The notes: generated from the sequence alone by a model not told the origin. Shown: positions 7,436 to 17,122, numbered from the stretch's first letter. The stretch is DNA of 64,000 nucleotides from Spirochaetota bacterium (GCA_004297825.1 SCSX01000047.1:48632-112631), one strand, 5' to 3'. Program-made: numbers and translations.

Positions 7436-8820
7436 GGGTCCCGTTCGAATCCACCGCGGGCCGCGTCGCCGCGATGTGCGGCGGAAGGCTCGTGCAGGGC
7501 GGTGCGGACACGCGCATATCCTGCGTGAGCACCGATTCCCGCGACCCCGGCTCCGGCGGCCTGTTCGTTCCGCTCAGGGGCGAGCGCTTCGACGGGCATG
7601 AGTATATCGGCGCCCTCGCGCGCGACCATGCCGTGAACGCGTTCATGACGATGCGGGACGGGGACGATGAAACCGCGCGCATCCACGGCTGCGCCTGCAT
7701 CCGCTGCGAAGATACCCTCGCCGCGCTGGGAAGGCTTGCGGCCTCGCACCGCGCGGCGCTTTCCCCGGTCGTCGCGGGGATCACCGGCACTAACGGCAAG
7801 ACCACCACGAAGGAAATGCTCTGGGCGCTCCTGGACGAGAACGAGAGCTGCCTCAAGAACGAGAAAAACTACAACAACGAGATCGGCGTGCCGTGCACGC
7901 TCCTGGGACTTGCCCCCCGGCACCGGCACGCGGTCATCGAGCTCGGGATGAACCACGCCGGCGAGATCGACCGCCTGGCCAGGATCGTGCGGCCCGACGT
8001 CGCCCTGATCACCAACGTGGGCGAGGGGCACCTGGAATTCCTGGGTAGCGTGGAGGGCGTCGCGCAGGCCAAGGCCGAGATCATGAACGGGATGCGTCCC
8101 GGTGCGAAAATATTCATCAACGCCGATTCCGCGTACGCCGACACCCTGCGCGCACGCGCCGTGGAACGGGAACTTCGCCCCGTGAGCTTCGGGCTCGCCG
8201 CGGGCGCGGACATACGGCCGGATTCGTATTCCCTTTCCACGGGCGAGATACGGCTCACGCTGGACGGGGAGGAGTACGCCGCGCCCGTCTACGGGATCCA
8301 CAACGTGTACAACGCCCTGGGCGCGCTCGCGGTGGCGCGCGAGCTGGGCGTGACGTCTGCCCGGATGAAGGCGGCGCTTGCCGGGGTCCGGAACGTCGAC
8401 ATGCGCGGACAGGTCGTGCAGCGCGAATACACCGTCGTGAACGATACGTATAACTCGAACCCGCTTTCCTCGCGCTCCGCGCTCGCGTCCATAAAGGAAA
8501 TCTTCCCCGGCGCGCGCAAGGTGGCGGTGCTTTCGGACATGAAGGAGCTCGGGGACCAGGCGCCGCGGTACCACCGGGAGACCGGCAAGGCGGTGGCGGA
8601 TAACGGGTTCGCCCTTTTGTGCACCTGGGGGGAACTCGCGCGCCATATCGCAGAGGGGGCGCGTGCGGCCGGGATGGGGAACGGCGCCGTGCACCATTTC
8701 GAAACGAAAGACGACCTGGCCGCATTCCTGGCAGAAAACGTCCGCGGGGGCGACGTGGTCCTCGTCAAGGGTTCGCGATCGATGAAGATGGAGGAGATAG
8801 CGGAGCGCTTGCTCCGTTAA
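7432..8820 (+). CDS. murF: UDP-N-acetylmuramoyl-tripeptide--D-alanyl-D-alanine ligase MurF
   Basis: 462 residues with the P-loop GTNGKTTTKEM (about 119-129), the following NNEIGVPCTLL block, IELGMNHAGEI and VNDTYNSNP, all typical of MurF. It joins D-Ala-D-Ala to the tripeptide precursor, the last cytoplasmic step before the lipid-linked stage. Translation is coupled to murE by a four-base overlap. The ddl gene that makes its dipeptide substrate is not in this cluster. Confidence 0.96.
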   Translation: MRVPFESTAGRVAAMCGGRLVQGGADTRISCVSTDSRDPGSGGLFVPLRGERFDGHEYIGALARDHAVNAFMTMRDGDDETARIHGCACIRCEDTLAALGRLAASHRAALSPVVAGITGTNGKTTTKEMLWALLDENESCLKNEKNYNNEIGVPCTLLGLAPRHRHAVIELGMNHAGEIDRLARIVRPDVALITNVGEGHLEFLGSVEGVAQAKAEIMNGMRPGAKIFINADSAYADTLRARAVERELRPVSFGLAAGADIRPDSYSLSTGEIRLTLDGEEYAAPVYGIHNVYNALGALAVARELGVTSARMKAALAGVRNVDMRGQVVQREYTVVNDTYNSNPLSSRSALASIKEIFPGARKVAVLSDMKELGDQAPRYHRETGKAVADNGFALLCTWGELARHIAEGARAAGMGNGAVHHFETKDDLAAFLAENVRGGDVVLVKGSRSMKMEEIAERLLR

Positions 8821-8830
8821 GGGGAACGAT

Positions 8831-9916
8831 ATGTTTTATCACTTACTGCTGCCGCTCAAGGAATATCTCTCGTACCTGAGGCTCTTCAAGTACATCACGT
8901 TCCGCTCGGCCCTGGCCGCGCTCACTGCGCTCGTGATCGTGCTCATTTTCGGAAGGCTCATCATCCGCGGGCTCCAGCGCCTCAAGTTCGGCGAACAGAT
9001 CCGCGACCTGGGACCGGAGAGCCACAAGAGCAAGGCGGGCACGCCCACGATGGGGGGCGTCATCATCCTGGGGGCCGTGCTCGCGTCGATCCTCCTGTGG
9101 GGGAATTTTTCGAGCCATTACCTGATCATCCTGATCGTGTCCACGCTCCTGCTGGGGGCGCTTGGATTCGCGGACGACTACATCAAGTCCATAAAAAAGA
9201 ACAAGAACGGCGTCCCCGCGCGCATGAAGCTTCTCGTCCAGTTCCTGGTGGCGTTAGGCGCGGCCGGCGCGGTCTACCTGTACCCCTCCGCCCGCGAGCA
9301 TGTGACCGACCTCTTCGTCCCCTTCATGAACGAGGCGATCCTGGACATGGGGCTCATGTGGGTTGTGTTCGCGATGATCGTCATCGTGGGCTTCTCGAAC
9401 GCGGTGAACCTCACCGACGGGCTTGACGGCCTGGCAATCGGCAACATGGCAATCGTGACGGTCGTGCTGGCGATCATGTGCTATCTCTCGGGTCATTCGA
9501 GGATCGCCTCGTACCTGCGCATACCCTACATACCGGACAGCGCGGAGCTCACCGTGTTTCTTTCGGCGCTCATCGGGGCGAGCCTTGGGTTCCTCTGGTT
9601 CAATTCGAACCCGGCATCGGTCTTCATGGGGGACACGGGGGCGCTGGCCCTGGGCGGCGTCGTGGGCGTCGTGGGCATCATGATAAAGAAGGAAATATTC
9701 CTGGTGATCGTGGGCGGCGTGTTCGTGGTCGAGGCGCTCTCGGTGATCATTCAGGTGGCGTCATTCAGGCTCAGGAAAAAGCGCGTCTTCAAGATGGCGC
9801 CCATCCATCACCACTTCGAGCTCTCGGGCATGCCCGAGCAGAAGGTGGTGGTGTGCATGTGGATACTCGGAATCGTGCTCGCGATCCTGGGATTAAGCTC
9901 GTTGAAGATATTGTAG
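8831..9916 (+). CDS. mraY: Phospho-N-acetylmuramoyl-pentapeptide-transferase MraY
   Basis: 361 residues with about ten transmembrane helices. Family motifs are in order: GTPTMGG, FADDYIKS (about 113-120, catalytic aspartates), NLTDGLDGLA (about 193-202), GDTGALALGG (about 267-276) and the C-terminal MAPIHHHFELSG. MraY transfers phospho-MurNAc-pentapeptide to undecaprenyl phosphate, giving lipid I at the inner membrane. It starts ten bases after murF and is followed by a 183-bp non-coding repeat before murD, the only sizeable gap inside the operon apart from the ftsA-ftsZ promoter. Confidence 0.97.
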   Translation: MFYHLLLPLKEYLSYLRLFKYITFRSALAALTALVIVLIFGRLIIRGLQRLKFGEQIRDLGPESHKSKAGTPTMGGVIILGAVLASILLWGNFSSHYLIILIVSTLLLGALGFADDYIKSIKKNKNGVPARMKLLVQFLVALGAAGAVYLYPSAREHVTDLFVPFMNEAILDMGLMWVVFAMIVIVGFSNAVNLTDGLDGLAIGNMAIVTVVLAIMCYLSGHSRIASYLRIPYIPDSAELTVFLSALIGASLGFLWFNSNPASVFMGDTGALALGGVVGVVGIMIKKEIFLVIVGGVFVVEALSVIIQVASFRLRKKRVFKMAPIHHHFELSGMPEQKVVVCMWILGIVLAILGLSSLKIL

Positions 9917-10099
9917 ACCCCCGCACCCCCGGAGGGGGCAAGGAGGAGGCGGATGTTGGTAAATCCGTATATGGGGTAAATAAAGTAAAGGGGTGTCTCA
10001 TAACGCCCCCCAACCCCCCAAAGGGGGGCTTTAACAAACCGGAAGGCGATAAACAAGTCCCCCTCCGGGGGATTTAGGGGGCTTTGGGGTCATCTTCAT
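9917..10099 (+). repeat. GC-rich intergenic repeat-like insertion inside the dcw operon
   Basis: This 183-bp gap consists of C-runs and G-runs (for example CCCCCCAACCCCCCAAAGGGG and CCCCCTCCGGGGG) that can fold into several hairpins, with an AT-richer centre. It carries no gene. Neighbouring genes of the operon overlap or are within ~20 bp, so this looks like an inserted repeat element. A related C/G-run sequence is at about 28025-28235. Confidence 0.55.
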
Positions 10100-11503
10100 A
10101 TGAAAAGAAAAATGAACGGACACACGGAACATACATCGGTACTCGTCGTGGGACTGGGTTACAGAACCGGGCTCGCCGCGGCGAACTTCCTGCACGCGCG
10201 CGGCAGCCGCGTGGCGGTGAGCGACGTTAAAAGCGAAAAGGATCTGGCGCCGATAACAGGAAAGCTCGCGCGCGGGGTGCGCGTGTTCGCGGGAAACCAG
10301 GATCCCTCGATCCTGGACGAGGGCTTCGACCTGCTGGTCCTCTCTCCCGGCGTGCCGCAGACGATCCCGCTCGTCGCCGATGCGCGCCGCCGGGGTATCC
10401 CGGTCATCGCCGAGATCGAGCTTGCGTACCGATACATCAGGGGGAAAATCATCGCCATCACCGGCACCGACGGCAAGTCGACGACGACGACGCTCACCGG
10501 CCATATCCTCGCGGAGATGGGGGAGCACGCGTTCGTGGGAGGGAATATCGGCATCCCGCTCATCTCGCTCGTCGATAGGACGACCGATGAATCGGTGAGC
10601 GTGGTGGAGCTCTCGTCATTCCAGCTCGAGACCGTGGAGGAGTTCACCCCCGACGTCGCGGCCGTGCTGAACGTCACGCCCGACCACCTAGACCGCTACG
10701 ACGGCATGGAGAGCTATTTCGCCGCGAAGATGCGCATCGTGAAAAACCAGGGCGTGGACGATTACCTCGTCTACAACCTGGACGACGCCAGGGTCGCCGC
10801 GTCCGCCTCCGGGGTGAACGCCCGTGCCTATTCCTTTTCGCTTTCGGACCGGCGGGCCGACGCCTATTGCGAACACGGCGCGGTGTACCTGCGCACGGGG
10901 GAACGCAGCGAGCGCGTGCTGGAAGCCTCCGCGCTCCAGATCATGGGCGTGCATAACGTCCAGAACGCGATGGCGGCCCTGCTCATGGTGCGCGCGGTGT
11001 TCGCGAAGTCGGGCAGGGCGTTCGACGCGGCGCGCGCCGCGTCGGCCTGCGCCTCGTTCAAGGGGCTCGCGCACCGCATGGAGCGGCTCGGGGATTTTGA
11101 GGGGCGTCTCTTCATAAACGATTCAAAGGCGACGACGGTGGGCGCGGTCGAGATGGCGCTCCGGAGCCTCGCCTCGCAGGGCGTGCTCATCCTGGGAGGG
11201 CGCACCAAGGGCGACGACTATTCCAGGCTCCGCGCGGTGCTTCCCGGCAGGGTGAAGGCGCTTGTGTTCATAGGCGAGTCGGCGGACGAGTTCGCGGAAA
11301 TTTTCAAGGGGTTCGCGTGCGAAAAGGCATCGTCCATGGACGAGGCCGTCGCCCGGGCGATGAGGCTATCGGCCCCCGGCGACGCCGTGCTCCTTTCCCC
11401 CGCGTGCGCGTCGTTCGACTGGTTCAAAAATTTCGAGGAGCGCGGCGACGCGTTCCGCGTGTCGTTCAAAAAGCTTGGGAGGGGGGAGATCGCGTGGACC
11501 TGA
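10100..11503 (+). CDS. murD: UDP-N-acetylmuramoylalanine--D-glutamate ligase MurD
   Basis: 467 residues. N-terminal Rossmann-like domain (VLVVGLGYRTGLAAANFL), P-loop GTDGKSTTT (about 122-130), VVELSSFQLET and NVTPDHLDRYD in the central domain, and FINDSKATTVGA plus LLSPACASFDWFKNFEERG in the C-terminal domain, all diagnostic of MurD. It adds D-glutamate to UDP-MurNAc-L-Ala. ATG 10100 is taken as start; ATG 10112 is also possible. Its end overlaps the GTG start of ftsW by ten bases. Confidence 0.96.
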   Translation: MKRKMNGHTEHTSVLVVGLGYRTGLAAANFLHARGSRVAVSDVKSEKDLAPITGKLARGVRVFAGNQDPSILDEGFDLLVLSPGVPQTIPLVADARRRGIPVIAEIELAYRYIRGKIIAITGTDGKSTTTTLTGHILAEMGEHAFVGGNIGIPLISLVDRTTDESVSVVELSSFQLETVEEFTPDVAAVLNVTPDHLDRYDGMESYFAAKMRIVKNQGVDDYLVYNLDDARVAASASGVNARAYSFSLSDRRADAYCEHGAVYLRTGERSERVLEASALQIMGVHNVQNAMAALLMVRAVFAKSGRAFDAARAASACASFKGLAHRMERLGDFEGRLFINDSKATTVGAVEMALRSLASQGVLILGGRTKGDDYSRLRAVLPGRVKALVFIGESADEFAEIFKGFACEKASSMDEAVARAMRLSAPGDAVLLSPACASFDWFKNFEERGDAFRVSFKKLGRGEIAWT

Positions 11504-12654
11504 AATCGGTCATCGATACCCGGCGCAGGGCCGAGCCCGACCTGGTGCTCTTCACCCTGGTGCTCGTCCTCGCGGGAATCGGCATCGCGATGAGCTACAG
11601 CGCGAGCGCCGCGTTCGCGATCAGGACGTTCGGCGACGCGCTCCATTTCCTGAAGCGCCAGCTCGCCTGGATCGTGCTGGGGTCGGCGGCGCTCTTCGTG
11701 GTGCAGGGCATCGACTACAAGATATACGCGCGCTACACGCGCCTTATGCTCCTGGGGGTGCTTCTCCTCCTCGTGATCGTGCTCATTCCGGGACTCGGGC
11801 ACAGCGCGAAGGGGAGCGCGCGCTGGCTGGGGTTTGGCGGGCTGGGGATACAGCCCTCCGAGTTCGTAAAGATCGCCGTGGTCATCTACCTCGCGAAGGT
11901 ATTCTCCACCGAGTACGACGGCGTCGTGAACCACGTGATCCAGATACTCGTCCCCATGATCATCGTCGCGATCATGTTCGTGCTCATCATGATGCAGCCG
12001 GATTTCGGCACCGCGATCACGCTCGTCTCGGTCTCGGCGATCATCCTGTTCGTCTCGGGATTCCCCTTCATGTATATCCTGATGCTCGGCATCATAAGCA
12101 TACCCATGTTCTACCTGCTCGTCTACCAGGTGAGCTACCGGCGCGAGCGCATCTTCGCGTTCCTGAACCCGTGGAGAAACCGCTACGGCATAGGCTACCA
12201 CGTGATCCAGTCCTTCACCGCGTTCAAGAAGGGCGGGTTCCTGGGCGAGGGACTGGGGAACGGCACCCAGAAGCTGGGAAGGCTCCCCGAACCTCACACG
12301 GACTTCATCTTCGCGGTGATCGCGGAGGAGGCGGGGCTCCTGGGGACGCTCGTCATCGTGGGACTTTTCTGCGCGCTCTTCTGGCGTGGCATGAAAATCG
12401 CGCTCGCGGCGCCGGACGAATTCGGCAGGCTCCTGGCCATGGGGATCACGCTCCTGCTCGTGGTGCAGGCGTTCACCAACATCGCGGTCGTGACCGGGAG
12501 CCTTCCCACGACGGGGATTCCGCTCCCGTTCATCTCGTACGGGGGCTCGTCCATGCTCACGAGCATGATCGGGGTCGGCATACTGTTGAACATATCGCGC
12601 TACCGCGAGGCGGCGCCGGAGAATCTTAAGGGCGGCATAGAGGTGTGGCAATGA
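11494..12654 (+). CDS. ftsW: Lipid II polymerase / division protein FtsW
   Basis: 386 residues from GTG 11494, preceded by GGGGGGAG; the start lies inside the end of murD. Ten hydrophobic segments and SEDS-family motifs are visible: KGSARWLGFGGLGIQPSEF, MMQPDFGTA, GLGNGTQKLGRLPEPHTDFIF split across two helices, and the C-terminal PFISYGGSS. FtsW is the septal peptidoglycan glycosyltransferase that works with FtsI. Position between murD and murG supports FtsW rather than RodA. Confidence 0.94.
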   Translation: MDLKSVIDTRRRAEPDLVLFTLVLVLAGIGIAMSYSASAAFAIRTFGDALHFLKRQLAWIVLGSAALFVVQGIDYKIYARYTRLMLLGVLLLLVIVLIPGLGHSAKGSARWLGFGGLGIQPSEFVKIAVVIYLAKVFSTEYDGVVNHVIQILVPMIIVAIMFVLIMMQPDFGTAITLVSVSAIILFVSGFPFMYILMLGIISIPMFYLLVYQVSYRRERIFAFLNPWRNRYGIGYHVIQSFTAFKKGGFLGEGLGNGTQKLGRLPEPHTDFIFAVIAEEAGLLGTLVIVGLFCALFWRGMKIALAAPDEFGRLLAMGITLLLVVQAFTNIAVVTGSLPTTGIPLPFISYGGSSMLTSMIGVGILLNISRYREAAPENLKGGIEVWQ

Positions 12655-13769
12655 AACCGGAATGTGTACTGATCACCGGAGGCGGGACCGGGGGGCATCT
12701 CTCCCCGGGTATCGCCCTCTACGAGGAATTCACGGCGAAAAACATACAGGCGTACATGCTCGCGGGGAAGAGGGACGCGCGGTTCACCTATCTCAAGGAG
12801 TTGGGGGAAGGGCACCTGCTCCTGTACGGCGCGCCCTCCTTCACGAAGAACCCGCTCAAGCTCCCGTTTTTCCTGCTCGCGTTCGGTTTCGCCGTTATGC
12901 GCGCTATGCGGATCATCCGCAAAACCGGGGCCCAGGCGGTGGTCGGCATGGGGGGATACGTATCGGGACCCGCACTCATCGCGGCGCGGTTCAAGGGGGT
13001 TCCGATATACCTGTGCGAGCAGAACACGGTTCCCGGGAGGGTCACCTCGTTCTTCGCGAAAAAGGCGGCGCGCGTGTTCACCACCTTCGAGGCGACCGCG
13101 AACTATTTCAAGAAGGACGTCGCGCAAAAACTGCTCCCCGCGGGGAATCCGATACGCAAGAAGATCCTCGCGCAGGTCGACCGGGACACGGCGCGCAGGC
13201 ACTTCAACCTGCGTCACTGCAAGCGGGTCGTGCTCGCGATCGGCGGGAGCCAGGGGGCGCTCCGGATCAACGAGCTCATGCTCGGCCTCAAGCGGCAGTT
13301 CCCACGCGACTTCCAGGAGACGGGCATCATCTGGAGCACGGGGGACCTGAGCTTCCGGAAGTACAAGGACCAGGTCCACGCCTCCAACAACGCGGGCTCG
13401 GTCTATATGTCCCCCTTCATCGAGGAGGTGACGCTGGCCTACCGCGCGAGCGACCTGGCGATCAGCCGCGCGGGCTCGGGGGTCATGATGGAGATCGCGG
13501 CGATGGGGCTTCCCTCGGTGCTCATCCCGTTCCCCTTCGCGGCGCAGGACCACCAGGACAAGAACGCGGACGTGTTCGCGGAGGCGGGGGCGAGCCTCAA
13601 GATTTCCAACAGCGACGCCGCCCCTGAAAAGGCGGGCCCCGCGATCCTTGAGCTTTTAAACAATCCCTCGCGCCTGCAGCGCATGGCCGCGCGTGCGCTC
13701 GAGGTCGCGAAGCCGGACGCGGCGGCGGACATAGTCAAAACGATCATGAGCGATATCGCACAACGGTAA
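12651..13769 (+). CDS. murG: UDP-GlcNAc:lipid I N-acetylglucosaminyltransferase MurG
   Basis: 372 residues from ATG 12651 (ATGA overlap with ftsW; AGAGG upstream); GTG 12645 is a less likely start. The glycine-rich loop GGGTGGH (10-16) binds the lipid-linked acceptor, and the second GT-B domain has AIGGSQGALRINE and SRAGSGVMMEIAAMGLPSV, the donor-binding signature. MurG makes lipid II on the inner face of the membrane. Confidence 0.96.
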   Translation: MKPECVLITGGGTGGHLSPGIALYEEFTAKNIQAYMLAGKRDARFTYLKELGEGHLLLYGAPSFTKNPLKLPFFLLAFGFAVMRAMRIIRKTGAQAVVGMGGYVSGPALIAARFKGVPIYLCEQNTVPGRVTSFFAKKAARVFTTFEATANYFKKDVAQKLLPAGNPIRKKILAQVDRDTARRHFNLRHCKRVVLAIGGSQGALRINELMLGLKRQFPRDFQETGIIWSTGDLSFRKYKDQVHASNNAGSVYMSPFIEEVTLAYRASDLAISRAGSGVMMEIAAMGLPSVLIPFPFAAQDHQDKNADVFAEAGASLKISNSDAAPEKAGPAILELLNNPSRLQRMAARALEVAKPDAAADIVKTIMSDIAQR

Positions 13770-13781
13770 AGGGGCGGAAAC

Positions 13782-15161
13782 GTGTTTCGTAAATCGAACA
13801 AAATGCATTTTATCGGGATAGGCGGGATCGGCATGAGCGGGATCGCCGAGATCCTCATCAACCTGGGGTACGAGGTTTCGGGCTCGGATCTCCGGGAATC
13901 GGAACAGACGAAGCGCCTGGCGGCGCTCGGGGCGAAAATTTATATCGGACACCGGTCCTCGAATATCGGCGACTACAGCGTGGTGGTAAGCTCGAGCGCC
14001 ATCAGCGCGGCCAACCCGGAGGTCGCCGAGGCGCGCGCACGCAGGATACCGATCGTCCACCGCTCCGAGATGCTCGCCGAGCTCGTGCGTCTCAAGCACG
14101 GCGTGGGCGTCGCCGGCACGCACGGCAAGACCACGACCTCCAGCATGCTCGCCTACGTCCTCTATGCGGGCGGGATGAACCCCACCTCGGTCATAGGCGG
14201 GAAGGTGCTTAACTTCGGCACCAACGCGAAGATTGGCCAGGGGGAATACATCGTCTTCGAGGCGGACGAGTCCGACGGCTCGTTCCTGCGCCTCATGCCC
14301 ACGATCGCCGTCGTCACGAATATAGACGCCGATCACCTGGACCACTACAAGTATTTCGAGGCAATCAAGGAAGCCTTCCTCACCTACATCAACAACGTGC
14401 CCTTTTACGGGTTCTCGGCCCTGTGCGCGGACGACAACGTCATCGCCGAGCTCCTGCCCCGGATCGATCGCCCCTACGTCACCTACGGGTTCTCCGAGGG
14501 CGCGGATTTCCGCGCGCGCGACGTGCGCGCCGCGAACGGCTCCACCTCCTACGACGCGTATTACAAGGACGACCCCCTGGGCACGATCACGCTGAACCTG
14601 CTGGGGCGCCACAACGTCGTGAACTCGCTGGCGGTGGTCGCGGTGGCGCTCGACCTGGGAATGAGCTTCAAGGCGATCCGGGACGGGATCGCGCAGTTCC
14701 GCGGCGTGGGCCGCAGGATGGAGAGGATCGGTGAGGAGCGCGGCGTACTCGTCATGGACGATTACGGGCACCATCCCACCGAGGTACGCGCGACGCTCGA
14801 AGCCATGAAGGGACTGGGACGGCGCATCGTCGCAATCTTCCAGCCCCACCGCTATTCCCGCACCCAGGTGCTCTGGGACGATTTCGGCCAGTGTTTTCCC
14901 AACGCCGATATACTCTTCCTCACCGAGATCTACCCGGCGGGGGAGGAGCCCGTCGAGGGCGTATCGAGCGCGCTCATCGCGGGCTCGGTGAAGAAGCACG
15001 AGGGACGCGACGTGCCCGTGATCGGGAGGCTTGACGAGATCCCGTCCGCGGTGCTTCCGGGCCTGCGCGAGGGGGACGTGGTCCTCACCCTGGGCGCGGG
15101 CGACATCTACAAGGCGGGGCCCATGATACTTGCGGCGCTCAGGGAGAGAGGCAAGGCATGA
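13782..15161 (+). CDS. murC: UDP-N-acetylmuramate--L-alanine ligase MurC
   Basis: 459 residues from GTG 13782 behind AAAGGGGCGG. N-terminal MHFIGIGGIGMSGIAEI nucleotide-sugar domain, P-loop GTHGKTTT (113-120), EADESDGSFL, and NIDADHLDHY; the C-terminal domain has DDYGHHPTE. MurC starts the peptide stem by adding L-alanine. It lies twelve bases after murG and overlaps ftsQ by four. MurB, often encoded next, is missing. Confidence 0.96.
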   Translation: MFRKSNKMHFIGIGGIGMSGIAEILINLGYEVSGSDLRESEQTKRLAALGAKIYIGHRSSNIGDYSVVVSSSAISAANPEVAEARARRIPIVHRSEMLAELVRLKHGVGVAGTHGKTTTSSMLAYVLYAGGMNPTSVIGGKVLNFGTNAKIGQGEYIVFEADESDGSFLRLMPTIAVVTNIDADHLDHYKYFEAIKEAFLTYINNVPFYGFSALCADDNVIAELLPRIDRPYVTYGFSEGADFRARDVRAANGSTSYDAYYKDDPLGTITLNLLGRHNVVNSLAVVAVALDLGMSFKAIRDGIAQFRGVGRRMERIGEERGVLVMDDYGHHPTEVRATLEAMKGLGRRIVAIFQPHRYSRTQVLWDDFGQCFPNADILFLTEIYPAGEEPVEGVSSALIAGSVKKHEGRDVPVIGRLDEIPSAVLPGLREGDVVLTLGAGDIYKAGPMILAALRERGKA

Positions 15162-15871
15162 GGCGCAGATGCGCACAACGGTCCGCCGCGGCGGCTCTCA
15201 TGATCGCGATGCTCTTCGCGACCGACAGCCGCGTGGACGCCTTCCGCGACGTGCGCAGGGTTAAGGCCGTGGAGTTCCGGGGCACGAAGCTTCTCTCCAA
15301 GGCCGAGCTCGTGAAGGACGTGGAAACCCGCGTCGAGGCGGACGGCATCGTGATAGACGTTGACGGGCTCCGCAGCCACCTGGACAAATTTCTCATGGTC
15401 CAGTCGTATCGGGTCTTCGAGGACGGCGACCGCCTCGTGGTCCAGGTAACCGAGAACGAGCCGGAATGGGTGCTCGCGGTGAAGAAGGAAGACGGGATCG
15501 TGCCGTTCGAGGTGGACGCGAAGCTGCGCGTCATCTCGGTGCACCGGGTACACGCCGTCGACAAGCCGCTCATCATAGTGGCGCCCGAGGAGATCGGCAG
15601 CGGCCGCCTGTCCGAGAGGCTCAGGAAGGCGATCGCGTTCATGAACGAGATGAAAACGACGGCACCCGCGCTCATGCGGGAGCTCGAGGAGATAGACCTC
15701 ACCGCGCTTCCCCGCGCGCGCGTGATGCTGAAGCAGAGGCGCACCAGGTTCAACCTGCGCTTCTCGGCGGGGGGATTCGCGGTCTTGAGCTGTGTTGCCG
15801 GCTACCTGGACTCCAGGCGCTCGTACCCCGAGAGCGCGGAGATCTACGCCGGGCGCGCGGCCATGAAGTGA
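15158..15871 (+). CDS. ftsQ: Cell division protein FtsQ (POTRA domain)
   Basis: 237 residues. One N-terminal hydrophobic helix (about 9-22) is followed by a POTRA-like region (VKAVEFRGTKLLSKAEL..., about 35-105) and a beta domain, the FtsQ/DivIB layout. Sequence conservation in this family is low, so the assignment rests mainly on the layout and on its place between murC and ftsA. A Lys/Arg-rich stretch and a second hydrophobic segment near 205-217 (GGFAVLSCVAGYL) are unusual and could be part of the last beta strands or a weak membrane helix. Confidence 0.8.
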   Translation: MRRRCAQRSAAAALMIAMLFATDSRVDAFRDVRRVKAVEFRGTKLLSKAELVKDVETRVEADGIVIDVDGLRSHLDKFLMVQSYRVFEDGDRLVVQVTENEPEWVLAVKKEDGIVPFEVDAKLRVISVHRVHAVDKPLIIVAPEEIGSGRLSERLRKAIAFMNEMKTTAPALMRELEEIDLTALPRARVMLKQRRTRFNLRFSAGGFAVLSCVAGYLDSRRSYPESAEIYAGRAAMK

Positions 15872-15889
15872 GACACGGAGGAACGTGCG

Positions 15890-17122
15890 ATGACAGTTGA
15901 AAACGCGATAGTCGGACTCGACATCGGCACCACCAAGACCTGCGCGGTTATCGGGTACCTGAACGAGAACGGGCAGGTCGAGGTCGCCGGCGTGGGGGTC
16001 GCTCCCTCGCGGGGCCTCAAGAACGGGGTCATCGTCAATATCGACAACACGGTCGCGTCCATCGTGAAGGCGATCGAGGACGCGGAGCTCATGGCCGGCA
16101 CCGAGGTGGGCGTCGTCTACGTGGGCGTTACCGGCCAGCACATAAAAGGGGAAAACTCGAAGGGCGTGGTCGCGATCACGAACCGGTCACGCACCATCAA
16201 CCCGATCGAGATCAAGCGCGTCATCGAGGCGGCGCAGGCGATCGTGATCCCGGTGGACCGCGAGATCATCCACGTGCTTTCCAAGGAATTCGCCGTGGAC
16301 GACCAGACCGGCATCAAGGACCCCATCGGCATGAGCGGCGTGCGGCTCGAGGCGGAGGTGCACATCATCACCGGCGCGACCACGAGCATCCAGAATCTGG
16401 TCAAGTCGGTGAACCGCGCGGGCTACCAGTGCGCCGACATCATATTCGCGCCCCTCGCCTCGGCGGAGGCGGTGCTCTCGCGCGACGAGAAGGAGCTGGG
16501 CGTCGCGCTCGTCGATATCGGCGGCGGAACGACCGATATCATCGTCTACATAGAAGGCGGGGTTTCCTATACCTCGGTCATCTCGATCGGGGGAATCCAC
16601 GTGACCAACGATATATCTATCGGACTGCGAACGCCTATTGAGTCCGCCGAGGTCATAAAGAAGACGTACGGGTGCTCCGTGGTGGACATCGTGGACGCGT
16701 CCGAGACCATCGAGGTTCCCTCGGTGGGCGGACGCGCGCCCCGCAGGCTTTTCCGCCAGGAGCTCGCGCAGATAATCGAGCCGCGCATGCTTGAGATCAT
16801 GGAGCTCATCGACCGGGAGCTCATGAAGAGCGGCAGGAAGGAGATACTCGCGGCGGGGATCGTGCTCACCGGCGGGGGCAGCATGATCGAGGGCTGCGTG
16901 GACGCGGCCGAGCGCGTCTTCAACATGCCGGTGCGCGTGGGCATTCCACGCGAGATCGCCGGGCTCAGGGACGTGGTGGGCACCCCGCAGTACGCGAACG
17001 GCACGGGGATACTCAAGTACGGCGTCAAGATGAGCCAGTTCGCCGGAAAATCCGGCGGGCGCGGTGAGTCGAAGGCTGGCATAGGCGAGCGCATAAAAAA
17101 GTTTTTAGAAAACTATTTATAG
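15890..17122 (+). CDS. ftsA: Cell division protein FtsA
   Basis: 410 residues of the actin fold. GLDIGTTKTCAVIGY (10-24) is the phosphate-1 motif and VDIGGGTTDIIVY the phosphate-2 motif; VLTGGGSMIEG is the adenosine motif. The C-terminus RIKKFLENYL is the amphipathic membrane-targeting helix. FtsA anchors FtsZ filaments to the membrane and recruits later division proteins. A good GGAGG-type ribosome-binding site precedes ATG 15890. Confidence 0.96.
   Translation: MTVENAIVGLDIGTTKTCAVIGYLNENGQVEVAGVGVAPSRGLKNGVIVNIDNTVASIVKAIEDAELMAGTEVGVVYVGVTGQHIKGENSKGVVAITNRSRTINPIEIKRVIEAAQAIVIPVDREIIHVLSKEFAVDDQTGIKDPIGMSGVRLEAEVHIITGATTSIQNLVKSVNRAGYQCADIIFAPLASAEAVLSRDEKELGVALVDIGGGTTDIIVYIEGGVSYTSVISIGGIHVTNDISIGLRTPIESAEVIKKTYGCSVVDIVDASETIEVPSVGGRAPRRLFRQELAQIIEPRMLEIMELIDRELMKSGRKEILAAGIVLTGGGSMIEGCVDAAERVFNMPVRVGIPREIAGLRDVVGTPQYANGTGILKYGVKMSQFAGKSGGRGESKAGIGERIKKFLENYL

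Noticed and set aside
11218..12651. Long minus-strand frame of 477 codons opposite ftsW/murD
   Set aside because: Shadow of GC-rich coding sequence; His/Arg/Glu-rich with no recognisable domain, while the plus strand encodes clear FtsW and MurD.
13656..15176. 506-codon minus-strand frame opposite murC
   Set aside because: Same GC-skewed shadow effect; no domain and no ribosome-binding site.
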